Of a DNA stretch of 64,000 nucleotides, positions 62,927 to 64,000 are shown one piece after another. The stretch is from assembly GCF_003217495.1 (NCBI RefSeq), contig NZ_QJSW01000004.1:337047-401046 (forward strand), in the 5' to 3' direction. Positions within the stretch are counted from its first letter, which is position 1. Each line of letters begins with the position of its first letter. The position numbers and the translations under genes are program-made. Under the pieces are notes generated by a model. That model saw only the letters and a list, made by a program, of their open reading frames with translations, did no database searches and had not been told where the DNA came from. This DNA comes from Paenibacillus barcinonensis. GTDB lineage: Bacteria; Bacillota; Bacilli; Paenibacillales; Paenibacillaceae.

Positions 62927-63820
62927 ATGAACATTTTTGAGAATCACATACCTAAAGAAAAAGTGAAATTTAATGAACCTTTAAAAAATCATACGTTTAT
63001 TCAAATTGGAGGCAAAGCGGACATTCTCGTGCATCCGACTACGGTAGAGGAGATCACCAAAGTAGTAGAGATTGCGAACAGCCATCAGCTGCCGCTGACC
63101 GTCATTGGCAAAGGCTCTAACGTAATTATCAAGGATGGGGGCATTCGGGGTGTAACGATCTCGTTAAGCCACTTTGATCAGATCAAGGTAGACGAAACGC
63201 GTATTATAGCACAGAGCGGATCGGATATTATTGATGTGTCCCGAGCAGCTTTGGCACATAGCCTGACCGGGCTGGAGTTTGCTTGCGGCATTCCTGGCAG
63301 TACCGGTGGCGCGCTGTACATGAATGCCGGCGCGTATGGCGGCCAAATTGCTGATGTGATAGAACAGGCAACAGTCATTACTCGTGAAGGCAAGGTTGTC
63401 GTTATCCCGCGTGAAGAGATGAAGCTGAGTTACCGCAACAGCCTCTTCAAGATGGATCATTATATTATACTCGATGCTGAATTTACACTTCGCCAAGGTG
63501 ACAAGCAGGAAATCGCGAGCAAGATGGAAGAATTGACATTTCTCAGGGAATCGAAGCAGCCACTGGAATATCCGTCTTGTGGAAGTGTATTCAAACGCCC
63601 GGAGGGGTACTTTGCCGGTAAGCTGATTCAGGATTGTAACTTGCAGGGCACTCGCATCGGTGGGGCTGAAATTTCGATGAAGCATGCAGGCTTTATTGTG
63701 AATGTCGATCATGCAACAGCCAAGGATTATGAGGACCTGATTCAGTTTATTCAAAAAAAGGTCTGGGATACGTTCCAGGTGGAATTGGAAACCGAGGTGA
63801 TCTTCCTCGGAGAATATTAA
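62927..63820 (+). CDS. murB: UDP-N-acetylenolpyruvoylglucosamine reductase
   Basis: A 297-residue FAD enzyme of peptidoglycan synthesis. It reduces enolpyruvyl-UDP-GlcNAc to UDP-MurNAc with NADPH in the cytoplasm. Motifs are 'FIQIGGKADILVHPTT', the FAD loop 'VIGKGSNVIIKDGGIRG', 'FACGIPGSTGGALYMNAGAYGGQI', the catalytic Ser in 'YPSCGSVFKRP' and the C-terminal Glu in 'ELETEVIFLGEY'. The absence of the extra loop of type I enzymes fits the Gram-positive type II. ATG 62927 has GGGAGAG upstream. The gene stands alone and its 3' flank is disturbed by an insertion sequence. Confidence 0.96.
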   Translation: MNIFENHIPKEKVKFNEPLKNHTFIQIGGKADILVHPTTVEEITKVVEIANSHQLPLTVIGKGSNVIIKDGGIRGVTISLSHFDQIKVDETRIIAQSGSDIIDVSRAALAHSLTGLEFACGIPGSTGGALYMNAGAYGGQIADVIEQATVITREGKVVVIPREEMKLSYRNSLFKMDHYIILDAEFTLRQGDKQEIASKMEELTFLRESKQPLEYPSCGSVFKRPEGYFAGKLIQDCNLQGTRIGGAEISMKHAGFIVNVDHATAKDYEDLIQFIQKKVWDTFQVELETEVIFLGEY

Positions 63821-63886
63821 GATAATTATTCAGCAGAAAAGCCGCCTAGTGGTCATACCCCTGTCAAGTAGACAGATGAAAAAAAG

Positions 63887-64000
63887 CTATGCTGCCAGCG
63901 CGCAACGATATTCAATCGGTGCGCGCTGTTTGAGTTTGGCTTGAAAGCGTCGGTAGTTGTAATTGTACACGTAATCCTCCACGGCTTGTCGAATCTCGGC
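63887..64000 (-). mobile_element. IS3-family transposase, C-terminal end of an insertion sequence
   Basis: Reading the - strand from the window edge gives 37 residues to a stop at 63887-63889: 'AEIRQAVEDYVYNYNYRRFQ' followed by 'AKLKQRAPIEYRCALAA'. This is the end of an rve-type integrase domain of IS3/IS150-like OrfB (family pattern YN..RFQ..L...P.EYR). The element therefore extends to the right of the window. Its left end probably lies at about 63850-63870, where TGGTCATACCCCTGTC and the small inverted repeat CTGTC-AAGTA-GACAG are seen; the exact terminus needs the other end for comparison. Confidence 0.8.

Overview
The window is a gene-dense stretch of a Gram-positive, endospore-forming bacterium of Paenibacillus type. 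This is inferred from strong AGGAGG-like ribosome binding sites, frequent GTG/TTG starts, a complete gerA-type spore-germination operon, a CcpA-type cre site, sugar ABC operons without their own ATPase, moderate GC content and many AraC/GntR/LysR regulators. No rRNA, tRNA, CRISPR array or prophage was recognised. Nearly all genes are on the + strand and set off by clear rho-independent terminators.

Layout. 1-8392: a glycan-use block with the end of a sugar-binding lipoprotein, two CUT1 permeases, a GH38 alpha-mannosidase, two Gfo/Idh/MocA dehydrogenases and an AraC regulator. 8669-16320: a peptide/amide-use operon with a GntR/FadR regulator behind its own palindromic operator, an M20 amidohydrolase, an oligopeptide-binding lipoprotein, DppB/DppC permeases and an S9 peptidase, but no ATPase. 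16370-20981: an Asp23-like protein, a GNAT enzyme, a pentapeptide-repeat protein, a TetR regulator and a DapA-like gene divergent from a LysR regulator. 21307-26250: glycosyltransferase, class III aminotransferase, zinc alcohol dehydrogenase and MFS transporter in series, a plausible small uncharacterised biosynthetic cluster. 26332-32129: DUF1349, AraC, FAD oxidoreductase, GNAT and a two-component system. 32359-37915: two hydrolases (one a large beta-lactamase-family protein) and an ABC exporter.

38038-39655: a MarR regulator with duplicated putative operators, coupled to a threonine aldolase. 39656-40191: an intergenic region holding a nested palindromic element made from four copies of one motif. 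40192-44654: methyltransferase, pentapeptide protein, DEAD-box helicase, YjbR-like protein and esterase. 44938-47958: a three-gene type III polyketide synthase operon. 48196-50990: an aminotransferase, a MaoC-like protein and an AraC regulator. 51043-54194: a CUT1 sugar transporter behind a cre site. 54344-58514: the spore germination operon A-B-C plus a small D-like membrane protein. 58522-61471: a decaying region with two pseudogenes (a GH18 gene and a truncated paralogue of the 33879 hydrolase) and two orphan proteins. 61635-63820: an SDR oxidoreductase and MurB. 63887-64000: the end of an IS3-type transposase, apparently inserted into the murB terminator.

The strongest candidates for something undescribed are the nested repeat at 39865-40073, the cluster at 21307-26250 and the polyketide triad at 44938-47958.
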